Assembly: GCA_021292165.1 (NCBI GenBank) | Contig: CM037879.1 | Coordinates: 39,028,339 to 39,092,338, forward strand | Reading direction: 5' to 3' | Source: Shinisaurus crocodilurus | Lineage: Eukaryota > Chordata > Lepidosauria > Squamata > Shinisauridae | Length of the DNA: 64,000 bases | Shown: piece after piece, positions 22,701 to 36,200 of the stretch | Layout of the letters: every line of letters begins with the position of its first letter | Numbering within the stretch: the first letter of the stretch is position 1 | The notes under the pieces: generated by a model | Databases searched by the model: none | Seen by the model: only the letters and a program-made list of their open reading frames with translations | What the model was told of the DNA's origin: nothing | Position numbers and translations under genes: made by a program

Positions 22701-25700
22701 GCAGCAGCAAGAAGAAGCATTTAAAGCGGAAAAGAGGCTTCTGTTCTTTCAAATAGTTCTTTAAGGATCGGAATCCTGAACGTATGGATTGCCTGGAAAG
22801 GCAATCTCATTGATGTAAGCGGAACTAAACGAAAGTTGGGCTACCTGCCTAGCCCCGCAGCCTGCCTCATCCTAAACACGTCATGGGGGAAGGGAGGGCG
22901 GAAGAATTCTACCGATTCCCTTTACTTTCAAGGAAGTGCGTTTCACACGCATCCTACTCCGGATCAGCTTTAATTTCTCAAAATACTTCCATTTCACTGA
23001 ATAGCAAACCAAGACGTCTATTATGCTTAAGAACATAACGTTATACCGAGTAGCACAAGCCTTTTTGGCTTGCTTTGCTTTAAACAGGATTTCTTGAGAG
23101 GGTCCCCCCGCTCTTTTTACTTTTTTAAACTTACCAGGATTTTGCTGACCAAACCTCCGTTCTAGCATCTGCCTTCAAAAGGTGGGGTGGGGGCACTTTG
23201 GCTTTTAAACCTGGCTGTGTGAGATGAACCAAATCTCCTTAATGTGTCCCGAGATAAACGAGCTTAATTCTCTGCAAGAGACTGGCGATATTAACTGCGT
23301 CCCAAACATGGCTTAATTGCAACTCAAGCCTACAGGAGGCTTCCTTTCGAGTAAGCACCTATTAACTGAGCCCCGTCCCACTTGCTCAGGAGGAGGGAGA
23401 CAACAAGGACGCTGGATCGATCCTTCGGTGTCTGCCTGGATCTATTCCTCACCCTGCCACCCTCTTCACTCACTCCCCTCAATTCTTCATCCTGAACCTT
23501 GACGCTTCTAAACATCCACAAAAAACAAAAGCAACACCAACACAAAGATGAGGGGCCTTTGGTCCAATTTACAAATATAGAGTGAGTGGGGCGCGGGGGT
23601 GGGGCGATCTTTCTTAACCAGACTCTAAATATTTATTTCTACGTGCATTATCCTCCCTCTCTTATAGAGGAAGTCTGAGAGATACTGATGCTCTGCTCCT
23701 GTTAAATTAAAAACATTTGTTAGCTCTGGACAGATTTTTTTTAAATGGGGGGGGCGTAGAGAGAAGCTGTAACTTCTGCTGACAATGTATGACCCATCTA
23801 AAAGCTAGATGGAGTTTCCTTCCTCTCTCTCCCTCTCTCTCTCTCTCTCACCGCCCCACCCCCGTCTCCTGGTAGCACCATTCTGTTCATGTAGAATACA
23901 AAATGATCTCTTAAAAAAAAAAAAACCTCCCCCCCCCCCATTTTGTGTAAGTGAGCAGGCAGAATACGAGTGCACTGGTAATTTGCCAACAGACCTCTGG
24001 TTTATACACCAGTCCTGTCTAAAGTTATTTGCTGTAACAACTGTTTTCAAACAGTACAAGAACAACCTCCCCCCACCCAAAAAAATTCCAACCCCTATTT
24101 AAGAAGTGAAGAGAGGAGAGGGGACCTGTGGGGGGGGGGGCAGAGTGCAAAAAGTGGGCTTTGCAGACTGCAGGGCAACTGCTGCTTTCTCGGAGACCTG
24201 GCGCATTCATGACAAAACACCACCTGAAAGAATGGACAGCAAATCCACGGGTTAGGGGGCGCAGATTACTTGCCTTGCCCCGGGTGCTGACAACCCACGC
24301 TACGCCACTGCTGCTAGGTCCCCTATACTTACCACACCAGGGCTATGGAACTGGAATGGAAGAGGAAGTGGGCTAGAATGATGCTCTTAGGAACCATGGA
24401 TCTGTGACAGCTAGTTCCTGGGCTCCAGTGTAGGCAAAGTACTTTGCTCCTTCTTACTCCCACACAGTTTTGCAACCCGGGCCTCGTAAGTATGGGTAAG
24501 GGCTTTAGTGACTCTCTACACTCTGGGTGCTTGTTCTGCTTCTGCTTCAGCTAATCTAGTCTAGAAGCCAGTGTGCTAGTACACAACAATGCTAGCTAGA
24601 CCATATGTATAAGGGTGGGATAGTGCCTAATGGCATGATAAAAATTTGCAATTAAATGGAAGATTAAATAACAAAATTAACATCTTATTGCTCACATATT
24701 ATATGCAAGAATCTGAGCAAATATATAATTTGAATTAAGATAATGTTTTACTGCCATCTCATTTCCAGGCAATGTTATTAGTTCACCATTACTATCCTTC
24801 ATTTTTTTACAAAATGTTTACCTTTTTACATTTTACATTAGAAGCAAAATGGAAGCGGGAGAGTGACTATGGCTGCCATCCTATACACCAGGGGTGGGAA
24901 ACATGTGACTCTCCAGATGTTGTTGGATTAGAACTCTTATTATCCCTTACCATTGGGAATGCTGGCAAGGGTTGATGGGAGTTGCAGTCCAACAACATCT
25001 GGAAGGCCACACAACCCCCAGCCATGCTATACAATTCTGTGTGACTTAATTCTGGGTAGACGTATATAGGATTGCTCTATAAATTTCCTCTCACATTGTT
25101 GAATTGATATACATTTATACAAAGGTAGTGATGATTCTACCACATTGCCAGTTATTGGATGTGTGTGAAGTTTTGCCTTAAGTTCTATGTTTGCTTTAAA
25201 ATACACAATGGAGTAGCCAGAAAACCTTGTGAAACAAAAGAGTTTTGCCAGTTTCCTAAAACAGAAGAATAGGCCTGGAAATCTTGTAAAGGGAATATCA
25301 CAGCACAAACACCATGACAGAAAAAGCTCTGCTCCTTGTAGCTTCCTATCTGGCTTCTGGTGATGATGGAACCCAGAGCAAGACTTCAGAACATGACCTA
25401 AGAAACTGGAGGCATGCGGTTCTTTCAGAGTAGGGCTTTCTCTGAAATACCGCAGATCAGACCATGTAAGGCTTTACAGTTTAGAAAAGAGATATTTTGG
25501 GTGGTAAGGACTAGAGACTTCTGTGCCGGAGAATCTGTTCATATTTATACATTTAGGAATGTAGCAGAACTGTCAGTTTAAAAGGGCCCCCATTTGAAGC
25601 AGTAGACTTTCAGCCAGAAGATCTACTCATGGGACTAGATCAATTACTCCATCTGAGAACCAGATCAAACAGCTCCAGCTTTTTCTGAACGTATCGCAAG

Positions 25701-27251
25701 AAAAAGCTAACCTCTTGCTTTACCCATTCCTTAACGTGAGCCATTGTCTTTCACCTTCACTTTTTAGTTCAATCCTCCTTGTCTCTCATTGGTTGTCTTC
25801 ATTTCCCCACTTATTTCTCTCTCCCCACATATCACTATTCTCTTTCCTTTGCCGTTGTTCTGGTTTCATGTTCACATGTTTATTTTTACCCCACTCTTCA
25901 GCCAAAAAAGGCTCCCAGAGTGGCTGTTAGCCCCACACGTAGGCTGCAATATACCATGTTTGGGGTTTGGTACTGTTGTGGGCACCTTATGGGCAGATTT
26001 GAAAACTATTTGCCTGCTTGCAGTTAAGGGAAGTGCTACACGTTCTGCCCACACATAATTGCTCCATTTGCATGTAATGGTGGCAAATAATGGGTTAATT
26101 AACCTACTAATTGTAGGCTGACTGTGGGTTGTTTAATCCACAATTAACACATAGTGTCTGGGTTTGCATGTCATGGAATAACCTCCGATCGGGCTGATCG
26201 GAGATTGCATATTCAAAATGGTGGCAGCACACAACCCACTGATTTGTCACTGCTATATGCGAACCAGGTCAATGATAGCAGACGCTGGCCATCTCCCACC
26301 CCCTGTAAAGGATACTTAACTCCTTTGCTAACTACTTTCCCCTGCAACTTCTCTACCTGCCCCCCACCTGGAGTTCCACATCTCTGTTTTCATAACAAAC
26401 GTGGGTCTGGAACCTCAGCTGGGGAAAAGTTGTTCTCCTCTTACCTACCACCGCTCCCCTTCAAATCCCCATTTTATGCCACTTTGGAGGAGGGAAGCAG
26501 CAGCCAGAGTCTACTAACATGAGTTGTAGGTGGAATATGTTGTTTTGTCCTAAACCTAGTTATTGGACACTGGAGCTGTGGGAACTAAGGTTCAGTGTTT
26601 GGAAGGATTAACTGAGTGGTGGAAACTGTATTTCAAAGTGTGTGATAGAGAACAGAAGACATGAAAGAAGGGCACCCAATTCCTATTGGCTATTATGGTG
26701 GTCTTGCATAGAGCAAGAACTGCGAGCCTTTCAGTGATGCGGCAGGATATTCCTTCATGGCTGCATTCTTATAACATGCTGCTCATGTCTTAGGAGAGTA
26801 AAGGTCTATAAAGACATAGACACGATAATATGCAGACAATACCCCACAGTAAAATTGCAGTTGTAAATCTGCTGCCCTTTTAAGTCAATGCAGGCAAGGA
26901 AGGGGGAGAATGCAGAGCCCTTGTATTTGTACTCTAAGCTTTTGCCACCAGTTTGTGCCTTAGGCAGTACTAGCGTCTTGTTGCTTTCCATTGTTAGAGG
27001 GGTGACTGAGAAGCCGATTTGTTGGATTTGGCTTCACTGCTGCTTGTCTGTTGGGCTCTGGGCTTCCAGCCTACTTTAACTGACCTTAACTAGGGCCTCT
27101 GTGGAGATGATGTGGGAATATGCCAAGAGTATTGCCTGAAAACCTTGTTCAAAAAGTGCCAGCACTGTTGCACAGGGCTGCATAGCAGTCATGTTTATTA
27201 TTCTAATGGTAAAGTTGGCTCTGTTAGTACCAGTATTCTTAGGGCATGTTT

Positions 27252-27292
<41 letters not shown>

Positions 27293-30200
27293 AAACCCCC
27301 ATAATGAGCAGTAGTCTGCATACAACAAATTAAAGTGATTTGTATTGTTGTTTTTTTTTCCTTTCAGAGCTCTGATCCTAAGTCATCAATCAAAGGTGTG
27401 GGTGGTCAGCTTGGTGAGGGGCCTAGTGATGGACTACAATTGCCAAGTAGCCTTCAGTTTCTTGACGATGAACTTGAATCTTCTCCATTGCCTGATCTCA
27501 GTGAAGATCAGCCTTTTGATATCCTTCAGAAATCTCTGCAGGAAGCCAATATTACTGAACAAACTTTGGCAGAAGAGGCGTATCTGGATGCCAACATAGG
27601 CTCCAATCAACAGTTTGCACAAGCTCAGCTTCATCCTTCCTCATCAGCATCTTTTACTCAGGCTTCTAATGTTTCTAATTACTCAGGTCAGACGCTGCAG
27701 CCTATAGGAGTTACTCAAGTGGTACAGCAACCAGTTGGAGCATCTTTTGCAAGCAATACAGTTGGTGTGCAACATGGCTTTATGCAACATGTGGGGATCA
27801 GTGTTCCCAGCCAGCATTTGTCAAACAGTGGTCAGATTGGTGGTTCTGGACAGATACAGTTAATTGGTTCATTTAGTAATCAACCTTCTATGATGACCAT
27901 CAATAATCTTGAAGGATCTCATATTATTTTGAAGGGTGGCGGACAGCAAGCACCTGCAAATATGAGTGGTGGACTCTTGGTTCATAGACAAACTCCTAAT
28001 GGAAACTCATTGTTTGGCAGCTCAAATTCAAGCCCAGTAGGCACAACCTGTAACTGTTCCATTTAACAGTACAAATTTTCAAACATCTTTGCCTGTGCAT
28101 AACATCATTATTCAGAGGGGTCTTGCCCCAAATTCTAACAAAGTTCCCATCAATATTCAACCAAAGCCTATACCGATGGGCCAGCAAACCACTTACAATG
28201 TGAATAGCTTGGGAATACAGCAGCATCATGTGCAACAAGGGATTCCTTTTGCTTCATCAAACTCACCTCAGAATTCAGTAGTTGGTCCACATATGTCTGT
28301 TAATATTGTTAGTCAACAAAATACAAGAAAATCAGTTACTCCCCAAGCAGTAAGTAATGCCAGTGGTAGTATTGTTATCCATTCTCCTATGGGACAGCCT
28401 CATGCACCTCAGAACCAGTTTCTTATACCCACAAGTCCTGTCAGTAAATCCTAATTCAGTTCACCATGTCCAGACTATAAATGGACAGCTTCTTCAGAAT
28501 CAGCCTTCACAGCTTGTTTCCAGCCAAGTATCCACTGAGCATGTTATGCTGAACAGGAACTCCACAAACATGCTTAGAACAAATCAGTCATATTCAGGAC
28601 AGATGCTGAATAATCAGAATGCTGTGCAGTTAGTTTCTGGTCAAACATTTGCAGCTCCTGGAAGCCAAGTTATAGTAAACCACGGGACTTCTCAAATTGT
28701 TAGTGGCCAGGTTCCGCTACAACAGGCATCTTCTGCTGTGTTGCATTTATCCCCTAGCCAAGGAAACATTTCCCAAGGTAGAACAGGCTTTACCACAATG
28801 TCTCCTGGGCAGTCAACAGGTTCAAATATGTCATCAAGCAACCGGTTTACTGTTGTGAGTTCTGCTGCCACAGTACATCCCAACATTGGTCCATCAGCCC
28901 AGTCTGTTGCTTCAGGTGGAAATTTTGCTGGAGATCAACTCACACAGCAAAATAGAATGCAATTATCAGTCAGTGTATCACATCGTCTTCCAGTTTCTTC
29001 CTCCAAAGCTGTCAACACCTTTAGTCACACATCAGTAACCCAACCACAGTTTTCCTTTGGCCAGGTATGGACTGATGTAAGCTCAAAAACTTTATCAATG
29101 TAATTTTAAGAAAATTAAAAATCTTTATGATGCTGGGTTGGGTGTTATCATGCAGCCTACCCTTACAGAATACGTCCATTGTAGCTGATGACTGAAAGCC
29201 ATTTATTGTAATTGGCATGTTGAGGCTGTGTAAGACATTCATCCAGAAAAAATGAAAGATGAGAGCAAGCTGTGGTTTAGGAAGCTGCCTTGTTTCCACT
29301 AACTATAGTTAACATGAACCACATGTTAAGGTTCAGAGATAACACTAAATTGCTGTTAATCTAAAATGGAAGTGGAAGCTTCTGCTTTCCTCACAGCCAC
29401 AGTGGAGGAGGAGAGGAAAGGGTGGAGCATGTGATCCTAAGGCTCACTGCAGCTTGTCATCATCATGCTAAACATGCTAAATATCTGAATTATTGTAGAT
29501 AATGATTGAATGCCATTGACTGCAATTTGCATGTTGAGGCTGTGTAAGATATTTATCCAGAAAAATGAAAGATGAGAAGTAGGGCTTTGAAGTTATCTAG
29601 ACTATTCTCAAATGAGAGAAGAATGATTCTATTTAATGTATGTTTGTACTACTTATCCAGTGCCAGTGTAACTTTAAAGATCTGGAACAATTTAGGATTT
29701 GATGTTGGGTAGAATTGGTTGAAGGTCAAGTCTATGAATGAAGAAGAAAGACGTTGTATTAACTAATACCAAAGACAAATAGGCTGATCTTAACATTTGC
29801 TGCATCAGCAGAAAAGTATTTTTGAGTGGGTGTAGTATCTATGATGATACTCGGAGAGCTGGTTCAGACCTAATGACCTTGGTCTAATAAACCACGGTTT
29901 ATTAGACCAAGAATTAATGTTGTGCCTGCATGCTTCTCTCTCCCACTTCCCCTTCCCTCCTCCACTCACGTGCCAGAATTGAAGATTTCTAGGCTTTGTT
30001 CAAACTAGTTTTCTGTTACATCTGGACTAGGAAACATTTTATCTTGGACTACAAAGCAGGATATGAAACTATGATCTGTTCCTGGTTTTATATCCTGGTT
30101 TGTAGTCCCAAGATTAAACCAAAGGCATAATGCTTGCTTTTGATCTAATAAACTGAGATTTTTATGCCTGAATTGGCCCATGCACTAAGGCAGGGCTCTC

Positions 30201-33200
30201 CAACCTTGGGTCCCCAGATGTTGCTGGCCTACAGCTCCCAGCATACCCAGCCAGCATGGCTAATGGCAAGGGATTCTGGGAGCAGTAGTCCAACAACATC
30301 TGGGGACTCAAGGTTGGAGAGCCCTGCACTAAGGTGTAGGTATCAGATCAAACATTTAGGATTGTTGGCCTGTACATGTACACATTTTATACACTACCTA
30401 CAGCATGTCCTCCACAATCTCCAACACCAATGGTTTGCCTACTCAAATCAGGCTCCACACATACCTACCACAGAAAACATGCAATGCAGAAGGAAATCTC
30501 CATTTCCATGAGGCCCAGGCCGGGTAGAAAACAGAATCTCTGCATGTTTTTTCTGTAGCCAAACCACCATGTAGTAGAAGGTATGTGATCATTTGTTTTC
30601 CAGAGCAGAAACCTTAGAAAGGGAAGAAGTGCAACAAATAAGCTCATAGTTATTTTTCATAGTGAGTGTCTGACAACCTGACCCCATGCATGTTTACTTG
30701 AAAGTAAGCCCTAACTGTATATAGTGGGTTATTTCCAAGCAAGTGTGCATAGGAATGCAGCACCAGTTTCATTAAAATCTTATGCATATGATCCGATAGT
30801 GTGGCTAAAAAGGGGGCAAGGTCTTTGTGTGCAAACCTATCAGATAAATGAATTCAAATTCTCTATTTGCAAAGGCTCATTTTATAAGTAGTGCAATATA
30901 ATAAAATCAGACCTACAGATAATGTTTATATGTTACCTTTTGTATGAGGGATATTGGTTTTTAATGACCTTTAACCTTTAATTACATGTGTGGTATTTCT
31001 GTGTGGAATCTTTACAGGCTCAAAAAAAGGTTACGAACCTGGCGTCTTCAGTTTCATCATCAAAGTCACAGGATACCCTGAGACAGCCTCAGCTAACAAG
31101 TCTTCTAGGTAATACATTGCCAGGTCAGATGAAGTCTTTTTTTTAAAAAAATAGCTTTTCTCAACTTCTCAGGTATGAAATTGGTTTCTCCTTAAACTCC
31201 AAAGAAGGCTTGGGGCTGATGTGGTCTTAAATATTGTTTGAAGAGTTTGAGCTCATAGCCTGATGTTAAGATAAGACTTTCTTTATTATATTTATTATAT
31301 TTATTAATCACCCATCTGGCCGGTCACCCGGCCACCCTGGGCGATGTACAATTAAAACAATACAATAAAATATGATAATTAAAACAGTATAAAAAATTCT
31401 TTTAAAATCCTAACCCACCCCATATTCCTGCCTGAACAGCCATGTTTTTAATGCACGGCGGAAGCTCATCATGGAGGGGGCATGGCGAAGGTCACTAGGG
31501 AGGGAGTTCCATAATGTGGGGGCCACCACAGAGAAGGCCCTCTTCCTAGTCCCCACCAGCCTGGCTGCTCTGGCTGATGGGATAAGGAGAAGGCCGTCCG
31601 TGGCAGATCTTGTTGAGCGGCCTACTTGATGTTGCTGGAGGCGCTCCTTGAGATAAACTGGGCCGGAGCCGTGTAGGGTTTTAAAGGTCAAAACCAACAC
31701 CTTGAATTCAGCTCGGCAAGCAACTGGTAGCCAGTGCAACTCCTTAAGCACTGGCGTGATGTGATCACACCGGCGGCTGCCCTTAATCAGGCGAGCCGCC
31801 GCATTCTGTACCAGCTGAAGCTTCTGAACCGTCTTCCAGGGTAACCCCATGTAGAGCGCATTACAGTAGTCTAGGTGAGAGGAGAGTAAGGCATGAACCA
31901 CTGATGGGAGCAGATGATTAGGAAGGTAGGGGCGCAGCTGCCGTATCAGATGGAGTTGATACAGCGCTGCCTGGCTCACAGCTGACACTTGAGCCTCCAT
32001 GGACAGCTGGGAGTCTAAAATGACCCCCCAAGCTGCGGACCTGGTCCTTCAGGGGGAGATGTACCCCATTCAGCACCAGGTCAACATCCCCTAACCTCCC
32101 CTTGTCTCCCACCAGAAGTACCTCGGTCTTGTCAGGGGTTCAGTTTCAACATGCTATGCTATTGAGAGGTACCCATTAATAGAAAGTTACGTATATGCGT
32201 AGATATAAAGTTAGTAGAAGGTTAGTAGAAGATGGAAATCTTGAGAAGCACTTTAAAATCTAGAAAATTGCCAAGTTTCTAAACCCCAAATTTAGTTGTT
32301 CGCAGATGACTCCCAAAATATATGATAAGCTTTACAGAGTACCAACAATCTGTTGAAAGATATGATAAGGAAATGGCAGAAGGTTATTTGTATCTTTTGC
32401 AAAGAAAAGATGCATGAGCTCTGGAACTGTTTCCTAAAGTTTGTTCTACAGTAATTTCTCAGAAATACATGCATGTCTGATCTTCGAAGATAGCTATGGC
32501 CAGCACTGTAACCTGTGAAGTGGCCCTAAGATTAGAGACAAGCTGCACTGAGCTTGTTGTGTAACTGAACACAGTATTTGTTCTCCTACGACAAAAGAGA
32601 GTAAAGAGGCCCTCCTCCCCATCTCAAAATGTTGCTTTACCCAACAATGCCTGTGAGAAAAGTTCTCCAGTTCTGTGGGACCAAATATTATTAAATATTA
32701 AGCATACTGATAGCTGGAAAAACCACAGCCATAACAGGAGCTATATTGACTCATGAAGGCTTTAATACAATCAGAGACCCATGTGGAACATAGATATTTG
32801 GTTTTGATCATATAAACTCACTCAGTGGAACTTGCTCTTGAAAAAGTATAGTTAGGACAAGAACTCAAGGTGTTCAGTACACAAAACAGAAGACATTTCA
32901 AAAAGAATATTTCATAGTTAAAATCAGCCTTGTAAATGAGCCTACAAAAGTTACTTGTGTGCAAAAATATGTACTATCCTTCTAAGAGGGTAGTGGCCTG
33001 TGTTTCCATGCTGCCTGTGGAGGAAGGGAAGCCCCCTCCTCTGCAGCTGGGATGGAAACATAGGCTACTAGCCTCTTAGCAGGCTAGCAAAATCAATTGC
33101 CTTCTGCTAAGCAGACTAGCAAAGGAGGAATGGAACAATCTGTCACTCCTCTACCAGCCTGCTATGTTTTCTTGCTGGCCATAGAGGCAGTGAAGCCTCT

Positions 33201-36200
33201 TCCTCCATAGTCAGCACAGAAACCAGCCTATTCACTCTCCTGCATGGAATTCCTTGTAGCCAGTTGCTACCAGGTGAGTTGTTAAATACAAGGGTGTTTA
33301 AATTTCTTTACATTTCTAACATAGTGTAAGAGAAGAGGACATTTAATTAAACCTCTTGTTATAGTTAAAGTACAGTGTGTTGCAACTACTAATATGCACA
33401 TAACAGCCAGAAATGCTGAAAATTCTGGCTTAGAAGGAAGCATATGAGTGCACACTGCTCGATCATTCCCACTTGGCTCCTCCTGCCAGTGGGAACAGCT
33501 AAACAAACAAGGGAACCTCCATCCATGGTTTGTTTACTGTTACATTCAAACAGATCTCTGGTTTGTTTCTCTCCTCACAAGCCAGAATCATAAGCCATCA
33601 TAAGCAACAAGCCAGATATCACCATTCAGACATAATGATAAACCACAGACAGAGATTTCCTGGTTTGTTTAGCCACTCCAGTCGGCAAGAGGAGCCAAGT
33701 GGGAGTGATTGAGCAGTGTGCACTACCACACTGGCTCATTCGCAACAAGCCAGAATTCTCAGAGTTCTGCTTACTGTGATGTCTGAACCAGGCCAATGTA
33801 GTAGTAGTAGGCGATCACTCATGACCGAGTAAGATTGTCTTCCAGGATAAAATTATAAAAGAAAATTATATAAAGAGGAAAATGTATAAAATTGTGTAGA
33901 CTCTAGCGATGGGTCCGTAAGTGACTGTGGAGGCCAATTCTAGATCCACACAGCTTCCCACAGTGAAGACACAGGTTACCAGATGGAAGATAGTCCTGTA
34001 AAGGATTTGTTTGACGTGCTTTTAGCTTAGCACGTTTCTCCCTTTCACCTTGCACTCGGGCTTCTTCAAAGTCCATAGAACCTTTGTGAAAGGCCAACCT
34101 CCAGTTAAAGCGTTCATGGGCCAGAGTTTCCCAGTTCTCAATGTTTATATTGCATTTTTTTAGATTAGCCTTAAGAACATCTTTAAACCTCTTATACTGA
34201 CCACCGATATTCCGCTTTCCATCCTTGAGTTGGGAATAATGTACTAACTGCTTTGGGAGACGGCAGTCAGACATTCGAACAACATGACCGGTCCATTGAA
34301 GTTGGCGTTGAAGGATCATTTTTTCAACGCTAGTAGTCTTTGCTTCTTCCAGTACACTGACATTTGCCATACAGGCCAATGTATGGATACATGATTTTAT
34401 AACTTGCCTCCCTGATTCAGCTAGAGGCACTGTGCATGTAGGGTCCCACAGATGTATGTCTAGCTGGTTGGTGAACTGTGTGTGCAACTAGGGGGTTGCA
34501 TGCATGTTTCCCATCCCCTTTCTAGCAGCTGAGCTCTGTGCACAGGTCCCCTTTTAAAAAGCTAAACTCCCAGCTGTTGACTTTGGAGTGGAGGAGCAGG
34601 AGAGTTAGACTCAGTTTATTGATCAGGTTTTTCTTAAGTAATGAGCATGTTAACGTATCTTAATTCTTATGGAAAATCTCCCTGAATAAGTTGTCTGATT
34701 TAGTCAAGTGGCTGAAGCATGGGGAGGAGTGCAAGACTGAATCTGTGATTTATTCACTAGGATGTATGTCATTTACATTGTGAAGGTGGGAATGCGTTTG
34801 GTTCACTGTGTGTTTTTAATGTTATGTCTGTATGCAACTTAGGCATGCTCAAATATGGGCTTACATCTCACAGGCTCATAAGTTATTCTTTGAATCATGC
34901 CATTAGTTTATAAATATTTGTGTATTGTATAGCATGCAGCTATATTGTATGATATATTATAAATATTTGTGTATTGTATAGTATAGCAGTTATCTTAAAG
35001 CATTCCCAATTACATATGTATATGTAGATGCTAATTATTTTTAAATCATTGAGTGACATGTTTAGGCAGAGGATTCTAAATATCGCTTGAGGGTTTGTTT
35101 TGACTGATCTTGTAAAAGAGTCTTCATACTGTATATATTTGTAGGACAAGATACTGGGGGCAAAATCATACAACAGTCTATAGGAGCAGCACTGCCACAC
35201 CAGGAAAAAGTAGTAGGATCATCTCTTGCCCAACCAAATGTGCAGGTAGGAAACATTTCCCCCCAATTGTTTCCCTTAAATTTTAGTGAACATTTACAAG
35301 TCTAATAGTGTATCAGTCACTTCCTGTTCATACTGTTCTCTAGACTGAAAATAATAATCTTTCCACAAAGTAATTTGTGAGGAAGTCTGTGATGGTATAT
35401 TTGAAAATCTCCATCACTTCTAAATATTACATGAAACTAAACGATAATTCAGAAAAAAATTTTTTTGCTTCTTGGTGAACCTCAGGCAGTCAGCTGATTA
35501 CTTGTTTCCCAACAGAATCCATTAATTCCACCTCATTATTTTTATGCAGAGTATATATGCTTGTTCACTGGAGTAATGTTATTGCAACACTAATATAACA
35601 TTGTGATTTGTGACTTCGTGTTAGCATATCCGTTGGTACTTATCACTCTTAGCTTTATACCAAGAATGCAGAACCTCTTTCAGCCTGAGGGTGAATTCCA
35701 TTTCAGAGAAGCTCTTTGGGGCTGCATTCCAGTGGGGAGCAAAGGCAAAAAGGGTGGGGCAAATGCAACACCCCCCCCCCCCAACCCAAGCTCTTGCTGC
35801 CAGTAACTGAGCCTTAGGAGAGGCATTCCAAGCTTTTAGAATGGAGAAAAAACTGCAGAAAAGTCAGGAAACCACCAAACAATTGGAGGTTGGGGGAAAA
35901 GAGGTGGGGCCAGGGGAAGGGGGCGTGGCCTGCTGGGGACCCTCAGAGGGACAAATTTAGTCCCCAGGCCTGAGGTTCACAGTTTGTTTGTATTTGTGCA
36001 GCCTATAAAAAGTACCTTCAGGAAACTGTTCAAAACATTTTATTCCTATTGGGCAATGTGCACAAAACTATCATTTGTTTTTATAAAAGAACATTATCCT
36101 AGTGTAATAGAGGTGTGTTTTGGACCTAGGTGGATGGTCATACAATAGGACAAAAGAGGCCTGCTGCCAAACAGCTAACAAAAGGAGCCTTGTAAGTTGT

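Larger units (their letters stand above)
24319..27367. other. BICRAL intron 4, 3' part
   Basis: Contains a hAT element (24889-25026), a foldback-like stretch around 25960-26250 (ACCTCCGATCGGGCTGATCG is itself a dyad) and a (GA)n run, and ends at the exon 4 acceptor. No additional exon was recognised. Confidence 0.4.

Noticed and set aside
22396..22764. Open frame across the left end of the hAT element
   Set aside because: It crosses the element boundary and target duplication, so it cannot be an ancestral coding unit.
28031..28070. Programmed ribosomal frameshift in BICRAL
   Set aside because: There is no slippery heptamer or downstream structure at either site, and the family reads through in one frame elsewhere; two independent events in one exon make error more likely.
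31018..31108. Exon 5 ending at the GTAATA donor at 31109
   Set aside because: This loses the conserved TLPG segment and, although the phase also fits, the later donor CCAG|GTCAGA continues family similarity directly into exon 6.
31410..32112. Host gene on the minus strand
   Set aside because: Sequence motifs are those of an L2 reverse transcriptase end; the frame shifts at a G-run.
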